DNA of 64,000 bases. Origin: Pseudosporangium ferrugineum (GTDB taxonomy: Bacteria; Actinomycetota; Actinomycetes; Mycobacteriales; Micromonosporaceae). Made by a program: the position numbers and the translations under genes. Shown here piece after piece: positions 7,456 through 16,135 of this stretch. Under the pieces are notes generated by a model. It was not told the DNA's origin, searched no databases, and was given only the letters and a program-made list of their open reading frames with translations. The stretch is from positions 310,001 through 374,000 of the forward strand of contig NZ_PVZG01000002.1 in NCBI RefSeq assembly GCF_003002065.1, written 5' to 3'. How positions within the stretch are numbered: position 1 is the first letter of the stretch; every line of letters begins with the position of its first letter.

Positions 7456-8232
7456 ATCACGGTTCGGACCGCATTCGTCGGCGGCGGCTCCGGCGGCATC
7501 GGCCGCGCGACCGCCGAGGCCCTCGCCCGCAGCGGGCACCGCGTGGCGATCGCCGGACGGCACGCCGGGCCGCTCACCGCCACCGCCGCGGAGCTGAGCG
7601 GGCTCACCGGCCGGCCGGTGCACCCGGTGGTCGCCGACCTGCGCGACCCGGCGTCGGCCGAGGCGGCGGTCGGCGAGGTGACCGGCCGGTTCGGCGCGCT
7701 CGACGTGCTCGTGCTCAACGCCGGTGGCCCGCCGCCGGGCCGCGTCCTCGACGTCGGCGACGGGCAGTGGCTGGACGCCTTCGACCTGCTCGTCCGCGGC
7801 CCGCTGCGCTACGCGCGGCTGGCCCTGCCCGCGATGGCGGCCCGCGGCTTCGGCCGGGTGATCGTGGTGACCTCCACGGCCGTCCGGCAGCCGCAGCCCG
7901 ACCTGGCCGCCTCGGTCGTGCTGCGCGCGGCGGTCACGGCCGCCGCCAAACTGCTCTCCCTCGAGTACGCCGACCGCGGCGTGACCGTGAACTGCGTGGC
8001 CCCGGGCCCGACCGCCACCGCCCGGCGGCACGAGGTGCTCGCGGCCCGCGCCCGGCGCACCGGCGAGACCCTGGCCGGCGTCGAGGCCGCCGACGTGGCG
8101 AGCGTGCCGGCCGGGCGCCCCGGCGACCCCGCCGAGATCGCCGCGGCGGTGGACTTCCTCGCGTCGGCGGCGGCCGGCTTCGTGAACGGGACCGTGCTGA
8201 CGGTCGACGGCGGACGAACGGAGACGATCTGA
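7456..8232 (+). CDS. SDR-type oxidoreductase with atypical active site and apparent ATC start
   Basis: The 258-residue product has an N-terminal nucleotide-binding motif GGGSGGIG (9-16), NAGG at 88-91 and a C-terminal VNGTVLTVDGG, all SDR-like. Where classical SDRs have Tyr-x3-Lys, this protein has Ser153-x3-Arg157, 13 residues after Ser140, so catalysis must differ. No ATG, GTG, TTG or CTG exists in frame near the start. GGGAGGT at 7444-7450 is correctly spaced for ATC at 7456, or ACG at 7459. The next gene overlaps its stop (TGATG). It heads a four-gene operon for ring cleavage and probably handles an intermediate of that route. Confidence 0.8.
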   Translation: MTVRTAFVGGGSGGIGRATAEALARSGHRVAIAGRHAGPLTATAAELSGLTGRPVHPVVADLRDPASAEAAVGEVTGRFGALDVLVLNAGGPPPGRVLDVGDGQWLDAFDLLVRGPLRYARLALPAMAARGFGRVIVVTSTAVRQPQPDLAASVVLRAAVTAAAKLLSLEYADRGVTVNCVAPGPTATARRHEVLAARARRTGETLAGVEAADVASVPAGRPGDPAEIAAAVDFLASAAAGFVNGTVLTVDGGRTETI

Positions 8233-8741
8233 TGGCACGTTCCGGACCCGGCTTCCGGCTGGGCGACTTCCTGAGCAGCATCGCGGACGCGGTCCCGCCC
8301 GGCGCGGCGCGGCCGATCGTGGTGCACGACGCCGAACTCGAACGGCTGCCCGCCGACCGGGTGCACAACCCGACCGAGCTGCGCATCGCCGGCCGGCTGC
8401 CGACCACCACCCTGGAGATCTTCCGGCAGACCATCCCGCCGGGGCTCAGCTCCGACATGCAGCGGCACCACCACGAGACGGTGCACTACGTCATCTCCGG
8501 CACCGGCCACACCGAGGTGGAGGACGACACGGAGAGCTGGTCCACCGGCGACTTCGTCTACACCCCGCCGTGGACGTGGCACCGGCACTACAACGACTCC
8601 GGCGAGGAACCCGTCGAGTTCCTCACCATCGAGAATTCCCGGCTGCTCGCGCTGCTCGGCCTGGAACGCCGGCAGAGCGCCGGGCTGGCCACGGTCGACG
8701 AGGCCCGCGCCCGGTTCAAGGAGGAGGGCTCCCATGAGTGA
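8232..8741 (+). CDS. Cupin domain protein of the ring-cleavage operon
   Basis: This 169-residue cupin has motif 1 at about residues 75-95 (RHHHETVHYVISGTGHTEVE) and motif 2 around GDFVYTPPWTWHRHYN, giving three His and one Glu for a metal. Its start overlaps the SDR stop and its end overlaps the next gene by eight bases, so translation is coupled. It is unlike the minus-strand cupin in this cluster in length and sequence. Possible roles are a gentisate-like dioxygenase fold, an isomerase or a decarboxylase; the call stays at family level. Confidence 0.85.
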   Translation: MARSGPGFRLGDFLSSIADAVPPGAARPIVVHDAELERLPADRVHNPTELRIAGRLPTTTLEIFRQTIPPGLSSDMQRHHHETVHYVISGTGHTEVEDDTESWSTGDFVYTPPWTWHRHYNDSGEEPVEFLTIENSRLLALLGLERRQSAGLATVDEARARFKEEGSHE

Positions 8742-9612
8742 CCTGCCCGAGCACCTCAGCATCTGGGGTGAGCTCGCCGACGTCGATCACGAGCTGCGGC
8801 ACGTCGAGGTGGGCGGGGTGCGCACCCGGGTGCTGCGCGCGGGGGCGGGGCCGGATCTGGTGCTGCTGCACGGCACCGGCGGGCACCTGGAGGCGTACGC
8901 GCGGGACATCGCGGGACTGGCGGCGGACTTCCGGGTGACCGCGTACGACATGGTCGGCCACGGGTGGTCGGAGCTGCCGGACCACCCGTACACGATCGAC
9001 GTGCTCTCGGATCATCTCCTCGGGCTGCTGGACGCGCTGGGCATCGAGCGCGCCCACCTGTCGGGGGAGTCGCTGGGCGGCTGGGTGGCGGCGTGGACCG
9101 CGGCGCACCACCCCGCCCGGGTGGCCCGGCTGGTGCTCAACACCCCGGGCAACATCGCCAACAAGGCCGAGGTCATGCGGCGGCTCAGGGAGAGCACGCT
9201 GGCCGCGGTCCGGGATCCGAGCGATGCGACCGTACGCCGCAGGGTCGAGTTCCTCTTCCACCACAAGGAGATGGTCACCGACGAGCTGGTGAACCTGCGG
9301 CGGGCGGTGTACAGCCGGCCCGGCTTCCTGCGCGCGATCGACAACACGCTGGTGCTGCAGGACCCCGAGGTGCGCCGCGCGTACGCCTGGGATCCCGGGT
9401 GGGTCGGCCGGATCACCGCGACCACCCTGCTGCTCTGGACCGACCACGACCCCACCGGCGGCCTGGACGAGGCGCGGCTGCTGCTCGGCTGGCTGCCGGA
9501 CGCCCGGCTGCACGTCATCGAGGACGCCGGGCACTGGCCGCAGTGGGAGAAGCCGGGGGAGTTCCTGCGCGCCCACCGCGACTTCCTGCTGCTCGAGAAG
9601 GACCCCACATGA
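8734..9612 (+). CDS. Alpha/beta hydrolase, meta-cleavage product hydrolase type
   Basis: The 292-residue protein has an oxyanion loop LLHGTGG (44-50), a nucleophile elbow GESLGG with Ser113, and a C-terminal EDAGHWPQWEKP that supplies the catalytic His. These are the features of carbon-carbon bond hydrolases such as MhpC and BphD, which cut the 6-oxo dienoate made by extradiol cleavage. Its neighbour in the operon is the extradiol dioxygenase (ATGA overlap), and a hydratase, aldolase and aldehyde dehydrogenase lie opposite. The expected products are 2-hydroxypenta-2,4-dienoate and a carboxylic acid derived from the side chain. Confidence 0.88.
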   Translation: MSDLPEHLSIWGELADVDHELRHVEVGGVRTRVLRAGAGPDLVLLHGTGGHLEAYARDIAGLAADFRVTAYDMVGHGWSELPDHPYTIDVLSDHLLGLLDALGIERAHLSGESLGGWVAAWTAAHHPARVARLVLNTPGNIANKAEVMRRLRESTLAAVRDPSDATVRRRVEFLFHHKEMVTDELVNLRRAVYSRPGFLRAIDNTLVLQDPEVRRAYAWDPGWVGRITATTLLLWTDHDPTGGLDEARLLLGWLPDARLHVIEDAGHWPQWEKPGEFLRAHRDFLLLEKDPT

Positions 9613-10550
9613 CCGAGATCGCCGGCCTCGTCGGCATGTCCCACTCGCCGTTCGCGACGATGCTGCCGCCCGCCTCGCCGGGCGAACCGGGCGGCACCTT
9701 CCTCGCCGACGCGGCCCGGGTGGCCGCCGCGGTGGGGCGGCTGCGCCCGGACGCGGTCGTCGTCATCGGCCCGGACCACTTCCACGCCAACTTCTACGAC
9801 CAGATGCCGCCCTTCGTGCTCGGCGTCGAGGAGGCCGTCGGCTTCGGCGACTTCGGCAGCACCGCCGGCCCGCTCCCGGTCGCGTCCGCCCTCGCCTGGG
9901 CGGTCCGCGACGGCCTGGCCGACCGCGGCTTCGACGTGTCCCTGTCGTACTCGCTGACCGTCGACCACGGCGTGGTGCAGAGCTACGAGATGGCCACCGG
10001 CGGCCTCGGCGTCCCGCTGGTCCCGCTGGTCGTGAACACCGCCGCGCCGCCCCTGCCGTCGCTGCGCCGCTGCGTCGCCCTGGGCCAGGCCCTCGGCGCG
10101 GCGGTCCGGGCGGCGGACGTGCCGGGCCGGGTCCTGATCGTGGCCAGCGGCGGCCTGTCGCACTGGCTGCCGTCCAACGACCCCCGCGACCCGTCTGTGG
10201 CCGGCGACAAGCGCGCGTCGCTCATCCACGGTCGCCGCGACACCCGCGCGTTCGCCGCGGCCCGCGAGCCCCGCGTCCGCGCGATGGCCGGAGACCCGGA
10301 CGCCCCGGTGAACGCGGGCTGGGACCGGTGGTTCCTGCGCCAGCTCGGCACCGGCGACCTCGAACCCGTCGTGGACCTCGGCCACGACAAGCTCGAGGAG
10401 GTCGCGGGCAGCGGCGGCCACGAGATCCGCACCTGGCTGATCGGCCACGCGGCGGTCCGCGAACCGCTGCGCTGGACCAGCTACGAACCGGTCCCGGAGT
10501 GGATCACCGGCATGGGCATCGGCACCACCTTCGACCTCGCCGAGCATTGA
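9609..10550 (+). CDS. mhpB: Class III extradiol dioxygenase, MhpB-like
   Basis: At 313 residues it matches the length of 2,3-dihydroxyphenylpropionate 1,2-dioxygenase. Conserved residues are His12 in MSHSP, GPDHFH at 54-59, Asp119-His120 (TVDHG) and His185 (SGGLSHWL); the last two correspond to the acid-base His pair described for E. coli MhpB. It would use Fe(II) and O2 to open a catechol ring next to the hydroxyls. It ends the SDR-cupin-hydrolase operon and is followed by a strong hairpin. The catechol side chain is unknown, so the specific mhp substrate should not be assumed. Confidence 0.88.
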   Translation: MTEIAGLVGMSHSPFATMLPPASPGEPGGTFLADAARVAAAVGRLRPDAVVVIGPDHFHANFYDQMPPFVLGVEEAVGFGDFGSTAGPLPVASALAWAVRDGLADRGFDVSLSYSLTVDHGVVQSYEMATGGLGVPLVPLVVNTAAPPLPSLRRCVALGQALGAAVRAADVPGRVLIVASGGLSHWLPSNDPRDPSVAGDKRASLIHGRRDTRAFAAAREPRVRAMAGDPDAPVNAGWDRWFLRQLGTGDLEPVVDLGHDKLEEVAGSGGHEIRTWLIGHAAVREPLRWTSYEPVPEWITGMGIGTTFDLAEH

Positions 10551-10576
10551 GCCCGAGCCGGCACCGGAACCGGCAG

Positions 10577-10608
10577 GAGCCGCCGGGGCCCACGGGCCCC
10601 GGCGGCTC
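10577..10608. terminator. Bidirectional terminator hairpin
   Basis: GAGCCGCCGGGGCCC and GGGCCCCGGCGGCTC are perfect 15-bp arms separated by two bases. The element lies exactly between the convergent dioxygenase (plus) and aldolase (minus) genes and abuts the aldolase stop. Confidence 0.8.
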
Positions 10609-11619
10609 TCAGCGTCCGGCGGCGAGGTCGAGGGCGATGTCCACGAGCATGTCCTCCTGCCCGCCCACCAGCCCGCGCCGCCCCGCCTCCAGCAGGATCG
10701 GGCGCACGTCCACCCCGTAGCGGCGGGCGGCCGTCTCGGCGTGGCGCAGGAAGGACGAGTAGACGCCGGCGTACCCGAGGGTCAGGGTCTCGCGGTCGAC
10801 CCGGACCGGGCGGTCCTGGAGCGGGCGGACCAGGTCCTCGGCCGCGTCCTGGAGGGCGAACAGGTCGCAGCCGTGGGTCCAGCCCTCCAGGTCGGCCACG
10901 GCGATGAACGGTTCCACGGGGCAGTTGCCGGCGCCGGCGCCGTGGCCGGCGAGCGACGCGTCGACGCGGAAGGCGCCCTCCTCGACCGCCGCCACCGAGT
11001 TCGCCACCGACAGTGACAGGTTCTCGTGGGCGTGGATGCCGATCTCGGTCGACGGGCCGAGGACGTCCCCGTACGCCCGCACCCGCTCGCGGACGCCGCG
11101 CATCGTCAGCCGGCCGCCGGAGTCGGTGACGTAGACGCAGTGTGCGCCGTACGACTCCATCAGCGCGGCCTGGCGGGCCAGCGGCCCCGGCTCCGCGAGG
11201 TGGCTCATCATGAGGAAGCCGGAGACGTCCATGCCGAGCTCGCGGGCCGCGGCGATGTGCTGGGCGGCCACGTCGGCCTCGGTGCAGTGGGTCGCGACCC
11301 GCACCGACCGGACGCCCAGGGCGTACGCCTCCCGCAGGTCGCGGACCGTGCCGATGCCGGGCAGCAGCAGCGTGGTGAGCCGTGCGCGGGTCACCACCGC
11401 CGCGGCGGCCGAGATCCAGTCGCGGTCGGCGGCGCTGCCCGGCCCGTACGTGAGGGAGCCGCCGGCCAGGCCGTCGCCGTGCGCGACCTCGATGGCGTCC
11501 ACCCCGGCCGCGTCCAGGGCGGCGGCGATGCGGGCCACGCCGGCGGGGTCGATCCGGTGCTGGACGGCGTGCATCCCGTCGCGCAGGGTCACGTCCTGGA
11601 CGTACAGCCGGCGGGTCAC
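10609..11619 (-). CDS. mhpE: 4-hydroxy-2-oxovalerate aldolase
   Basis: The 336-residue protein starts [16 protein letters not shown], the DRE-TIM metallolyase signature, and contains [15 protein letters not shown] and [17 protein letters not shown], which supply the metal-binding His residues and are characteristic of MhpE/DmpG. It splits 4-hydroxy-2-oxovalerate into pyruvate and acetaldehyde. The GTG start overlaps the stop of mhpF (GTGA), fitting the known channelling complex between the two enzymes. It is the last gene of the mhpD-mhpF-mhpE operon. Confidence 0.95.
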   Translation of the reverse strand: MTRRLYVQDVTLRDGMHAVQHRIDPAGVARIAAALDAAGVDAIEVAHGDGLAGGSLTYGPGSAADRDWISAAAAVVTRARLTTLLLPGIGTVRDLREAYALGVRSVRVATHCTEADVAAQHIAAARELGMDVSGFLMMSHLAEPGPLARQAALMESYGAHCVYVTDSGGRLTMRGVRERVRAYGDVLGPSTEIGIHAHENLSLSVANSVAAVEEGAFRVDASLAGHGAGAGNCPVEPFIAVADLEGWTHGCDLFALQDAAEDLVRPLQDRPVRVDRETLTLGYAGVYSSFLRHAETAARRYGVDVRPILLEAGRRGLVGGQEDMLVDIALDLAAGR

Positions 11620-12542
11620 GCGAGCACCGCCCGCGCCGCGATCTCCTCGGCCACGCGGACCGCCGCCGACGTCATGATGTCGAGGTTGCCGGCGTACGCG
11701 GGCAGGTAGTGCGCGGCCCCCTCCACCTCGAGGAACACCGTCACGACGTGGGTGGCGCCGGCGGCGCCGAGGGTGGCGACGCTCCGGCCGTCGGGCACCG
11801 GATGCACCTGGACGCGCTGCTTCAGCCGGTAGCCGGGCACGTAGGCGGCCACGTCGGCGACCATCGCGGCGATCGACGCGCGGACCGCCTCGTGCACCGC
11901 GGGGGACGGGTCGGTGATCAGGGCGAGCACGGTGTCGCGCATGATCAGCGGCGGCTCGGCCGGGTTCAGCACGATGACCGCCTTGCCCCGGCCCGCGCCG
12001 CCGACCGTCTCGATCGCCCGCGCGGTCGTCTCGGTGAACTCGTCGATGTTGGCCCGGGTGCCCGGACCGGCCGAGCGGCTGGCGATGGACGCGACGATCT
12101 CGGCGTACGGCACGGGGGTGATCCGGGAGATCGCCGCCACGACCGGGATCGTCGCCTGCCCGCCGCACGTCACCATGTTCACGTCGGGGGCGTCGAGATG
12201 GTCGCGCAGGTTCACCGCCGGCACCACGAACGGTCCGAGGGCGGCCGGGGTCAGATCGATCAACCTTTTCCCGTACGGCCGCAGCCTCGCCGCGTTCGCG
12301 TGGTGTGCCGCCGCCGACGTGGCGTCCAGGACTATCCCGATGTCCGCGAAGCCCGGCAGGGCGATCAGGCCGTCGACGCCCTCCGCCGTGACCGGGACGC
12401 CCCACCGCGCCGCGCGGGCGAGCCCGTCGGAGGCCGGATCGATGCCGGCCATCGCCCCCATCTCCAGCCTCTCCGACACCCGCATGATCTTCACCATCAG
12501 GTCGGTGCCGATGTTGCCCGGCCCGATCACCGCCACCCTCAT
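11616..12542 (-). CDS. mhpF: Acetaldehyde dehydrogenase (acylating)
   Basis: The 308-residue protein has an NAD fold with GPGNIG at 7-12 and the catalytic Cys126 in [11 protein letters not shown], as in MhpF and DmpF. It converts acetaldehyde, NAD and CoA to acetyl-CoA. It overlaps mhpD by ATGA and mhpE by GTGA, so the three are one tightly coupled unit. Length and motifs match the family throughout. Confidence 0.95.
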   Translation of the reverse strand: MRVAVIGPGNIGTDLMVKIMRVSERLEMGAMAGIDPASDGLARAARWGVPVTAEGVDGLIALPGFADIGIVLDATSAAAHHANAARLRPYGKRLIDLTPAALGPFVVPAVNLRDHLDAPDVNMVTCGGQATIPVVAAISRITPVPYAEIVASIASRSAGPGTRANIDEFTETTARAIETVGGAGRGKAVIVLNPAEPPLIMRDTVLALITDPSPAVHEAVRASIAAMVADVAAYVPGYRLKQRVQVHPVPDGRSVATLGAAGATHVVTVFLEVEGAAHYLPAYAGNLDIMTSAAVRVAEEIAARAVLA

Positions 12543-13375
12543 GCCGTCTCCGTCCGTGCCGCGTCGTCGCCCCGGTCCCCGTTCACGCCGCGCCGGGCGT
12601 GCGCGGTCACCGCGCCGAGGCCCGTCACCGTCGCGGTGTAGGTCGCGCCCGCCACGAGCGGGACCATCGGCCCGAGCGCCCCGGACAGCACCACCTGGCC
12701 CGCCCGCAGCGGCTCGCCGGCGTCGCGCGCCACGCCGGCGAGCCAGGCCAGCGCGGCCAGCGGATCGCCGAGGCAGGCGGCGCCCGAGCCCTTCGACACG
12801 ACCTCGCCGTCACGGGTCAGCTCCATCACCGTCGCCACCGGTGGCACCGCCGCCGGCGTCGCCTGCCGCCGGCCGAGCACGAACATCCCGCTCGACGCGT
12901 TGTCGGCCACGGTGTCCGCGATCGAGATGTCCCAGCCCGCGATCCGGCTGTCCACGACCTCCAGCGCCGCCACCTGGTACGCCACCGCGGCGCGTACCCG
13001 GTCCGGGGTGAACTCGCCGGGACCGTCGAGCCGCGCGCCCAGCACGAACGCGATCTCCGCCTCGATCCGGGGCTGCAACAGTCGCGCCGTGTCGACCTCG
13101 CCCGTGCTGCTCGCCTCCATGTCGTCGAAGAGCATCCCGAAGTCGGGCTGCCCGACGCCGAGCTGGCGCTGGACCGCCGCCGAGGTCAGGCCGACCTTCC
13201 AGCCCACGACGCGCGCCCCGGCCGCCAGCCGCTCGCGGGTGACCTCCCGCTGCACGGCGTAGGACGCCGCGACGTCGTCCGCGCCGATCAGATCCCGGAC
13301 GGGGGGACACGGGACCCCGCTACGGGCCGCGTCGAGCAGGCGTCGCGCGGCGGTACTCACAGCTGGTGCCGTCAT
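12539..13375 (-). CDS. mhpD: 2-keto-4-pentenoate hydratase
   Basis: This 278-residue protein of the FAH/hydratase-decarboxylase superfamily carries [32 protein letters not shown] (the metal-binding Glu-x-Glu) and [12 protein letters not shown], all typical of MhpD. It hydrates 2-hydroxypenta-2,4-dienoate to 4-hydroxy-2-oxovalerate, the substrate of the next aldolase. It is the first gene of the operon and has IclR-type site C 43 bases upstream. The FAH fold is shared with 4-oxalocrotonate decarboxylase, but the partner genes favour hydratase. Confidence 0.92.
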   Translation of the reverse strand: MTAPAVSTAARRLLDAARSGVPCPPVRDLIGADDVAASYAVQREVTRERLAAGARVVGWKVGLTSAAVQRQLGVGQPDFGMLFDDMEASSTGEVDTARLLQPRIEAEIAFVLGARLDGPGEFTPDRVRAAVAYQVAALEVVDSRIAGWDISIADTVADNASSGMFVLGRRQATPAAVPPVATVMELTRDGEVVSKGSGAACLGDPLAALAWLAGVARDAGEPLRAGQVVLSGALGPMVPLVAGATYTATVTGLGAVTAHARRGVNGDRGDDAARTETA

Positions 13376-13417
13376 GGCCCCACGGTGCCGGGCCGCCGCG
13401 CGCCGGTCCACCGCGGT

Positions 13418-13434
13418 GTTCCGCTCAGTGGAAC
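13418..13434. promoter_or_regulatory. IclR-type operator, site C
   Basis: GTTCCGCTCAGTGGAAC has arms GTTCC and GGAAC and shares its centre CCGCTCAG with site B. It lies 43 bases upstream of the mhpD ATG, at a position suited to promoter control. With sites A and B it puts all the catabolic operons in reach of one regulator. Confidence 0.6.
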
Positions 13435-13440
13435 GGTTTC

Positions 13441-15294
13441 TCAGCGCCGCCGGGTCAGCGACTTGGCCTCGTACATCGCCGCGTCGGCCTCGCGCAGCAG
13501 GTGGTCCGGCGGGGTGCCGTCGCCGCGGGAGAGCGCGACGCCGATGCTGACCCCGACGTGCACCTTGTGCCCGGCGACGGCGAACGGCTCGGCGATCGAG
13601 GCGGTGATGCCGTCGCAGACCGGCTGGTGCCCGTGCGGGCCGGCGACGCCGTCGAGCAGCACCACGAACTCGTCGCCGCCGAGCCGGGCCACGGTGTCGG
13701 ACCGGCGCAGCAGCCGGGTCAGCCGGACGGCCACCTCGACGAGCAGCTCGTCGCCGGCGGCGTGGCCGTACGAGTCGTTGACCGCCTTGAACCCGTCGAG
13801 GTCGAGCAGCAGCACCGCGAACCGGCGGTCGGGCTGCCGGGTGGCGCGCAGGTGCGCCTGGTTCAGCCGGTCCTCGAGCAGCACCCGGTTCGGCAGGCCG
13901 GTGAGGTGGTCGTGGAGCGCCGCGTTGCGCAGCGACTCCTCCTTCTCGCGCAGGGCCGCCACCATCGCCCGGTGCTCCAGGGCCGCGGCGAGCAGCGCGC
14001 CGGACTGGTTCATCATCTCGCGGCCGGGCGGGGTGGTGGCCTGGATGCGCCCCACCGCCGCCAGGAAGCCCCAGTCGCGGGCGCCGCCGCGGACGGGCAC
14101 CACGAAGACCGCGTTGCCGGGTTCCGCGTCGGCCAGCTCGAACAGCCACGGCGGCGGGAACTCGCTCGCCGGGGTGGAGCCGGCGAGGCGGCCGGCGCCG
14201 GTGCCACCGTACTCGCCGACGACGTCGAGCGGCGGGTCGTCGCGGTCCGGGTCCGGCTCCGTCCACAGCCCGAGGCTGCCGCCGATCGCCGGGGTGCTGC
14301 CGAGCCAGGCGAGCGTACGCGGATCCCGGTCGTGCGCGCCGAGCAGCTCGATGCCGAGCTGGTGCTGGATGTTGAGGGTCTCCTGGAGGTACTGGACCTG
14401 GCCGAACAGCGCCCGCGTCGCCTCCTCGGACACCGGCAGGCTGCCGTCGCCGCAGCCGCACGAGGCGCGCGCGACGAAGGTCGTGGGCACGTGCCGCAGC
14501 ACGGGTGCCGGATCGGCGTCCCGCTGCAGCTCCAGCATCAGCTCGTAGACGGCCGCGCCGACGTCGTCGAGTGGCTGCCGCACGGTGGAGATGCCGGGAC
14601 GGGCGAAGGTGGCGTCCGCGATGTCGTCGAAGCCGGCCACTGCCATGTCGCCCGGGACCGCGTACCCCGCGGCGGCGAGGCGTCCGGCGAGGCCGATGGC
14701 GTTGCGGTCGGTGCCCAGCACGATGGCCGTCGCGGGCATCCGCGCCCGGATGAGGGCGTCGGCGACCGCCGCGCCGCCGCTCTCGTGGTTGTCGTCGGTC
14801 TCGTACAGCAGGCTCGTCTGCGGCGTGAGCCCGGCGGCGCGCAGCCCTTCGAGGTAGCCCTCGTACCGTTCCCGCAGGTCGAAGTGGGCCAGGTTGCCGG
14901 CGAAGGCGATCCGCCGGTGGCCGTGCTCCACGAGGTGGGCCACGGCCTCGCGGACGCCGCTGCGGTTGTCGACCAGCACGGACGAGCAGTCGTGGCCGGT
15001 GGCGTCCTCGCCCACGTAGATCACGGGCATGCCGGCCTGCCGGGCCCGCCGCGCGTAGCCGGGCGGCACCGCGCCGGGCAGCACGACGAGCCCCGCCAGG
15101 TGCCGCCGCGCCACGGCGTAGCGGAAGTCGGGCACGCCGGCCCGGTCCGCGCTGTGCGAACCGGGGTCCAGCGTCTGCACCGCCATGATCCGGTCGCCGC
15201 CGGCCGCCGCGGCGGCGGCGATGCCCGAGATGATGGCGCCGTAGTAGTCGCCCCCGACGAAGGGCGACACGACCCCGAACGTATGTCTGTGCAT
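13441..15294 (-). CDS. LacI-type ligand-binding domain fused to a GGDEF diguanylate cyclase
   Basis: The 617-residue protein begins directly with a LacI/PurR-like periplasmic-binding fold (residues 1-275: FGVVSPFVGGDYYGAIISGI, HGHRRIAFAGN, VAGFDDIADATFARPGISTV). There is no helix-turn-helix before it and no signal peptide or membrane segment. A middle region (about 280-440) contains RASCGCGDG and a GAF-like stretch. The C-terminal part is GGDEF (539-543, intact), with LTGLPNR and the DLDGFKAVND metal site. It probably senses a small cytosolic ligand, perhaps a sugar, and makes c-di-GMP. No EAL domain is present. The gene stands alone on the minus strand. Confidence 0.88.
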   Translation of the reverse strand: MHRHTFGVVSPFVGGDYYGAIISGIAAAAAAGGDRIMAVQTLDPGSHSADRAGVPDFRYAVARRHLAGLVVLPGAVPPGYARRARQAGMPVIYVGEDATGHDCSSVLVDNRSGVREAVAHLVEHGHRRIAFAGNLAHFDLRERYEGYLEGLRAAGLTPQTSLLYETDDNHESGGAAVADALIRARMPATAIVLGTDRNAIGLAGRLAAAGYAVPGDMAVAGFDDIADATFARPGISTVRQPLDDVGAAVYELMLELQRDADPAPVLRHVPTTFVARASCGCGDGSLPVSEEATRALFGQVQYLQETLNIQHQLGIELLGAHDRDPRTLAWLGSTPAIGGSLGLWTEPDPDRDDPPLDVVGEYGGTGAGRLAGSTPASEFPPPWLFELADAEPGNAVFVVPVRGGARDWGFLAAVGRIQATTPPGREMMNQSGALLAAALEHRAMVAALREKEESLRNAALHDHLTGLPNRVLLEDRLNQAHLRATRQPDRRFAVLLLDLDGFKAVNDSYGHAAGDELLVEVAVRLTRLLRRSDTVARLGGDEFVVLLDGVAGPHGHQPVCDGITASIAEPFAVAGHKVHVGVSIGVALSRGDGTPPDHLLREADAAMYEAKSLTRRR

Positions 15295-15343
15295 GGCGCC
15301 GTCATGATCGGCCGGTGCCGCTCGGACCTGAGCGGACCCGTGA

Positions 15344-16069
15344 TCACCAGGGTGCGGGCGTGCCGTCCCACGAGAAGAAGCCGCCGCTCGGGCCGTCGTC
15401 CGCCAGCAGCGCCAGCCGTACGGCCTCCGCCGCCGCCTCGCCCGGATCGCCGCCCAGCTCGGTGGCGCGGGGGGTGAGGTTGGTGGCCCGCAGCCCGGGT
15501 GCGAGGGCGTTCACCTTGATCTTCTCGGCGGCCAGCGCCTGCGCGTAGTAGACGGTGAGCGCGTTCAGCGCGGTCTTCGACGACCGGTACGCCGCCGCGA
15601 GCCCGCCGCTCATCGCGTGGTCGAACTGCGGGTTCGGCCCGGTGCTCCAGGCCAGAGACCCGGTGCCGCTGGACACGTTGACGATGCGCGGGTGCGGCGA
15701 GCGGCGCAGGGCCGGCAGGAAGGCGTTGGTGACGGCGAGGACCCCGAAGACGTTGGTCTCGTAGACCCGGCGCAGCGTGTCCACGTCCAGGTCGGGGGCG
15801 GGCCGGCCGGCGTCGGCGATGCCCGCGTTGTTGACCAGCACGTCGAGCTCCCCGACCCGCTCCGCGGCGGCGGCGATCGACTTCTCGTCCGTCACGTCCA
15901 GGACGAGCGGGCGGGCGCCGGCGCCGAGCTCGTCGACGGCGGCGCGCCCGCGTTCCGGGTCGCGGGCCGAGGCGTACACGGTCAGCCCGCGGGCGAGCAG
16001 TTGCCGGGCCACCTCCCTGCCGATGCCGCTGTTCGCCCCGGTGACCAGCGCCGTGCCCGGTGACTCCAT
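15344..16069 (-). CDS. Short-chain dehydrogenase/reductase
   Basis: This 241-residue classical SDR has TGANSGIG near residues 10-17, NNAG, NVSSGTGS supplying the catalytic Ser, and AAYRSSKTALN with Tyr-x3-Lys. ATG at 16069 is preceded by GGAGGAGA; an upstream ATG at 16291 would cross the promoter palindromes. It likely reduces a carbonyl with NADPH. It is divergent from the TetR gene and its promoter carries a perfect 26-bp palindrome, so it is very probably the target of that repressor. Confidence 0.9.
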   Translation of the reverse strand: MESPGTALVTGANSGIGREVARQLLARGLTVYASARDPERGRAAVDELGAGARPLVLDVTDEKSIAAAAERVGELDVLVNNAGIADAGRPAPDLDVDTLRRVYETNVFGVLAVTNAFLPALRRSPHPRIVNVSSGTGSLAWSTGPNPQFDHAMSGGLAAAYRSSKTALNALTVYYAQALAAEKIKVNALAPGLRATNLTPRATELGGDPGEAAAEAVRLALLADDGPSGGFFSWDGTPAPW

Positions 16070-16081
16070 GACGTCTCCTCC

Positions 16082-16107
16082 CATCTCCAACGGTGCCGTT
16101 GGAGATG
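16082..16107. promoter_or_regulatory. Perfect 26-bp palindrome, TetR operator 1
   Basis: Arms CATCTCCAACGG and CCGTTGGAGATG (12 bp each, no mismatch) flank TG. The site begins 12 bases upstream of the SDR ATG and covers its ribosome-binding and promoter region. The core CCAACGGTGCCGTTGG recurs as operator 2. Confidence 0.75.
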
Positions 16108-16135
16108 TCCACCGTAGGGCGCGCCCGGAGGAACT

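Noticed and set aside
13366..15477. Plus-strand 703-codon open frame
   Set aside because: It is antisense to the LacI-GGDEF gene, has no domain pattern and is rich in Arg, Gly and Val.
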